The position numbers and the translations under genes were made by a program. From Desulfobacterales bacterium (lineage in GTDB: Bacteria; Desulfobacterota; Desulfobacteria; Desulfobacterales; C00003106), in the NCBI GenBank assembly GCA_030594505.1, contig JAUVFC010000073.1, positions 1-7,913 of the forward strand: a stretch of 7,913 bases of DNA. The letters are read 5' to 3'. Positions 6,301 through 7,913 of the stretch are shown here, piece after piece. How positions within the stretch are numbered: the stretch's first letter is position 1; every line of letters starts with the position of its first letter. The notes under the pieces were generated by a model, which saw only the letters and a program-made list of their open reading frames with translations, ran no database searches and had not been told where the DNA came from.

Positions 6301-6538
6301 TTTCCGGCTTATCCTTCCTCCAAACCAATTCCCCATCCCTATATACTTTCAATATGTGCGACATTCTAATTAATGTGTCGTGGATCTTCCCTTGAATTTC
6401 GGAATCAACCATCTCACCCTTATTGTCTACAGTGAAAACATTCGCGCTTGCAAAATTAATACCGTCCAACTCAATATTGCTGGAGTCTGATACGTCATCA
6501 AGTAATTAAATATCAATTTTTCTAAACGGTTCAATCAT
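6284..6538 (-). pseudogene. Small phage gene interrupted by in-frame TAA near its start
   Basis: A good ribosome site (AGAGGACA) precedes an ATG at 6538, which reads MIEPFRKIDI and then hits TAA at 6508-6506 (codon 11). The same frame stays open with coding-like sequence, LLDDVSDSSNIELDGINF, through to NESDI and its TGA at 6284; an 84-codon frame with one stop. The remaining downstream start is a TTG at 6469 (LDGINF..., 61 residues) without a visible ribosome site. The simplest reading is a single-base nonsense change or sequencing error. Alternatively, translation really does restart at the TTG, and the upstream decapeptide is a leader. The C-terminal part is helical (IHDTLIRMSHILKVYRDGELVW). 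No family is recognised. Confidence 0.6.
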
Positions 6539-6572
6539 CGCTTGTCCTCTTTGTTCTAATCATCATTCATCC

Positions 6573-6979
6573 TTAACCTGAAAATTCAATTTTGTCTGTG
6601 GGGTGTATAAAGTACAGGGGGGTATGGGACTCCCAACCGAGCTTTCCCTTTTCCGGGTTTCCGTTTTCCTTTTCGATCTCGCATCCCCGCTTCCTTGCCT
6701 CATCATCTCCACGTTGTACGCCTGCGCTCGCCGCCCTGCCCTTGTTGTATGCCTGCCTAACCTTGCGCCCTGCTCGTGCTGATACAGCCCCAGGGAAAGA
6801 GGGGTTCGGGTCAGGCTGGCTTGTTTGGGTCAGGCTGGCTTGTTTGGGTCAGGCGTAACAGCTTCGATCGACAACGCATCAACGAATGCCTTAAACATGT
6901 GGATATTGTCCATGCTTGGCTCTGCCTTAATCCACCTCAACAATTCATTTTTAATCTTTTCTCTGATGTCTTCGTCCAT
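6573..6979 (-). pseudogene. Small phage gene split by a 19-bp tandem repeat (49-residue product, or 122-residue ancestor)
   Basis: An ideal AAGGAGG five bases upstream supports the ATG at 6979. The frame gives 49 residues (MDEDIREKIKNELLRWIKAEP...VTPDPNKPA) and stops at TGA 6832-6830 inside the tandem repeat. Beyond the repeat, another frame is open for about 80 codons, is coding-like (GRKVRQAYNKGRAASAGVQRGDD..., ending SHTPLYFIHPTDKIEFSG) and ends in TAA at 6575, but it has no start codon. Removing exactly the two 19-bp units (38 bp) joins both parts in frame into a 122-residue protein. Frameshift by duplication is therefore the main reading. A -1 slip at C-CCA-AAC (6848-6842), which lies in the overlap of the two frames, would also join them. 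No function is recognised. The 3' half is more GC-rich than its neighbours. Confidence 0.62.
6808..6854. repeat. 19-bp tandem repeat, about 2.5 copies
   Basis: The plus-strand unit GGGTCAGGCTGGCTTGTTT occurs perfectly at 6808-6826 and 6827-6845, followed by the first nine bases again (6846-6854). The unit length is not a multiple of three, so each copy shifts the reading frame of the gene it interrupts. The perfect identity points to recent slippage or to an assembly artefact. Confidence 0.92.
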
Positions 6980-7057
6980 TGTATCCTCCTTAGAATGCTC
7001 AAAATCACGGGTTTATATTCGAAAGGTACCTACTAAGACCGAACAAATCAGCCCTAC

Positions 7058-7090
7058 GATAAGCGTCTTTCGCCTTTAAATCGCCTTATC
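7058..7090 (-). other. Imperfect inverted repeat in the gap after the small terminase
   Basis: GATAAGCG (7058-7065) pairs with CGCCTTATC (7082-7090), giving 8 bp with one bulged base and a 16-base loop. It lies in the 208-base gap (6980-7187) between the small terminase and the next gene, about 80 bases before that gene's ribosome site. There is no U-run after it on the minus strand, so it is not a classical terminator. It could be an operator or an mRNA structure. I see no gene or convincing promoter in the rest of this gap. Confidence 0.35.
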
Positions 7091-7187
7091 CTTCCCCTCA
7101 ATCCATCGAATAAGACCCAATCAAACCTAAACTATCAAGTTTTGTTTAAATTAGCAGGGACAAAAACCCTATCTATCATGCGCGCCT

Positions 7188-7703
7188 TTACTCTGTCAAC
7201 GCTTTAGGCTTATCCGGCACGCTTTCAACCGTCGCATTAATCCGCTCCGCTGGTTCCTCGCCCACAGCCCTGCGGACAATGATGATCTCAGCCCCGGCCC
7301 CCAGGTCGAGCTCTTGCTTGTGCCAGCCCCGCGATTTGGTTAGCGTGTCCAAAACCCTTGCTGCTACTCGCTCATCGGTGCTGCTTAGTAGCGTCTTCCC
7401 CTTCTTGCTTAATGCCCTATCACTGATTCCCTCATCGGTCATGATTTCCCGGTAGCCAATGAGTTCATCAATTTTCCTGAGTAGGCGAGACCCTGCCGCC
7501 CTTGATACATCATAGCTTAAACTCTCGCCATACACGTCTTTATAGGCTTTGACATGATTTCGTTCTTCATTGTCGCAGTATCGTTTATAGAACTCATACC
7601 ACGTGTTATTCTTGACTTTTATTTTGGCTTCGACAATGGAATCTAATTCCTCTTCGGTAACTGGTTTTAACTCTGAATCCGTTGTGGGAGTAAGCTCTTG
7701 CAT
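7188..7703 (-). CDS. terS: Probable terminase small subunit
   Basis: The small terminase binds the packaging start site and loads TerL. The protein has 171 residues, the usual size. Residues about 36-88 (EFYKRYCDNEERNHVKAYKDVYGESLSYDVSRAAGSRLLRKIDELIGYREIM) fit the helix-turn-helix region of Terminase_2-like small subunits, in which a [FY]xxxY-x(n)-A-x-x-A/VYG helix is followed by A-x-[GR]-S-R-LL. A helical middle part (DERVAARVLDTLTKSRGW) would form the oligomer core, and the acidic, Pro-rich tail would contact TerL. The ATG has no strong ribosome site (only AGGA about 20 bases upstream), so the start is less certain. Unusually, about 2 kb of small genes separates it from terL. The call rests on motif resemblance plus context. 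Confidence 0.68.
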   Translation of the reverse strand: MQELTPTTDSELKPVTEEELDSIVEAKIKVKNNTWYEFYKRYCDNEERNHVKAYKDVYGESLSYDVSRAAGSRLLRKIDELIGYREIMTDEGISDRALSKKGKTLLSSTDERVAARVLDTLTKSRGWHKQELDLGAGAEIIIVRRAVGEEPAERINATVESVPDKPKALTE

Positions 7704-7760
7704 TGTATTAGTTTTTTTTATGAGTCCTATAAGTTTATTTACGGGTTATTTTTGGTTTGC

Positions 7761-7913
7761 TTATATCTCATATCGGGTTTCCTTATACCATACCACAAAT
7801 AAAACAATAGGCCATAGGGTGACTGTTATCTCGTAGCCGAAGACCGGGATTGGGCATGCACTCGCCCATTTAAATAACCGCTGGTCTTTATCAATTATAG
7901 ATAGCACTACGCA
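7761..7913 (-). CDS. C-terminal end of a small membrane protein (partial, cut by window edge)
   Basis: From the right edge the minus strand is open for 50 codons to a TAA at 7763-7761. The sequence DKDQRLFKWASACPIPVFGYE is followed by one hydrophobic span, ITVTLWPIVLFVVWY, and a short charged tail, KETRYEI. This reads as a natural single-span membrane protein with its tail probably in the cytoplasm. The true start is outside the window or at a GTG near 7907, and cannot be judged. It ends 57 bases before the small terminase ATG, on the same strand. A holin, spanin or other small membrane protein would fit, but nothing is diagnostic. Confidence 0.5.
   Translation of the reverse strand, partial: CVVLSIIDKDQRLFKWASACPIPVFGYEITVTLWPIVLFVVWYKETRYEI

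Noticed and set aside
6592..7079. Plus-strand frames over the tandem repeat and following gap
   Set aside because: They are antisense to the disrupted minus-strand gene, which has an ideal ribosome site and coding-like sequence; the plus frames are Cys/Leu/Pro-rich with no ribosome site.
7782..7790. Extended -10-like TGGTATAAG on the minus strand upstream of the small terminase
   Set aside because: No acceptable -35 at 16-18 bases, and it lies inside the 3' end of the partial membrane protein gene; too weak to annotate.
7851..7868. TGGGC / GCCCA hairpin near the right edge
   Set aside because: Only 5 bp, no adequate U-run, and inside an open reading frame; not a credible terminator.

Overview
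The window is almost entirely one strand of a tailed-phage (Caudoviricetes) head-packaging module, read right to left on the minus strand, with a short GC-rich piece of apparently bacterial DNA at the left edge. The phage part has mid-40s GC, strong Shine-Dalgarno sites and stop/start overlaps of 1-8 bases between most neighbours, as in a compact phage operon. Nothing visible identifies the host. It could be a free phage, a prophage or a metagenomic contig.

In transcription order from the right edge: the 3' end of a small membrane protein gene (7761-7913); a probable small terminase (7188-7703); a 208-base gap with an imperfect hairpin; a frame-disrupted gene with a 19-bp tandem repeat (6573-6979); a gene interrupted by an in-frame TAA (6284-6538); four small genes of unknown function (6300 down to 5229); a consensus-like sigma70 promoter with two operator-like direct repeats (5182-5232); the large terminase (3711-5165); a small unknown gene (3467-3718); the portal protein (1581-3470); a helical 108-residue protein (1255-1581); a possible 21-residue ORF (1164-1229); and an acidic scaffold-like protein (201-1115). 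TerS and TerL would select and package DNA through the portal, and the scaffold would shape the procapsid. The major capsid gene normally expected after the scaffold is absent.

At about position 193-203, just after the scaffold stop, GC rises to about two-thirds. The minus strand then encodes an internal piece of a redoxin (AhpC/TSA, thioredoxin-fold) protein whose first active-site cysteine codon is UGA, followed by a hairpin with the geometry of a bacterial SECIS element. This is best read as part of a selenocysteine-containing redoxin (W-U-P-P-C). Its 5' end is lost at the junction and its 3' end at the window edge, so the junction is probably a chimeric assembly join, or else a real recombination scar.

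The observations most worth following up are the UGA/SECIS redoxin, the junction that replaces the capsid gene, the promoter/operator arrangement in front of the large terminase, and the two disrupted genes between the terminase subunits, one of which could instead use -1 frameshifting.
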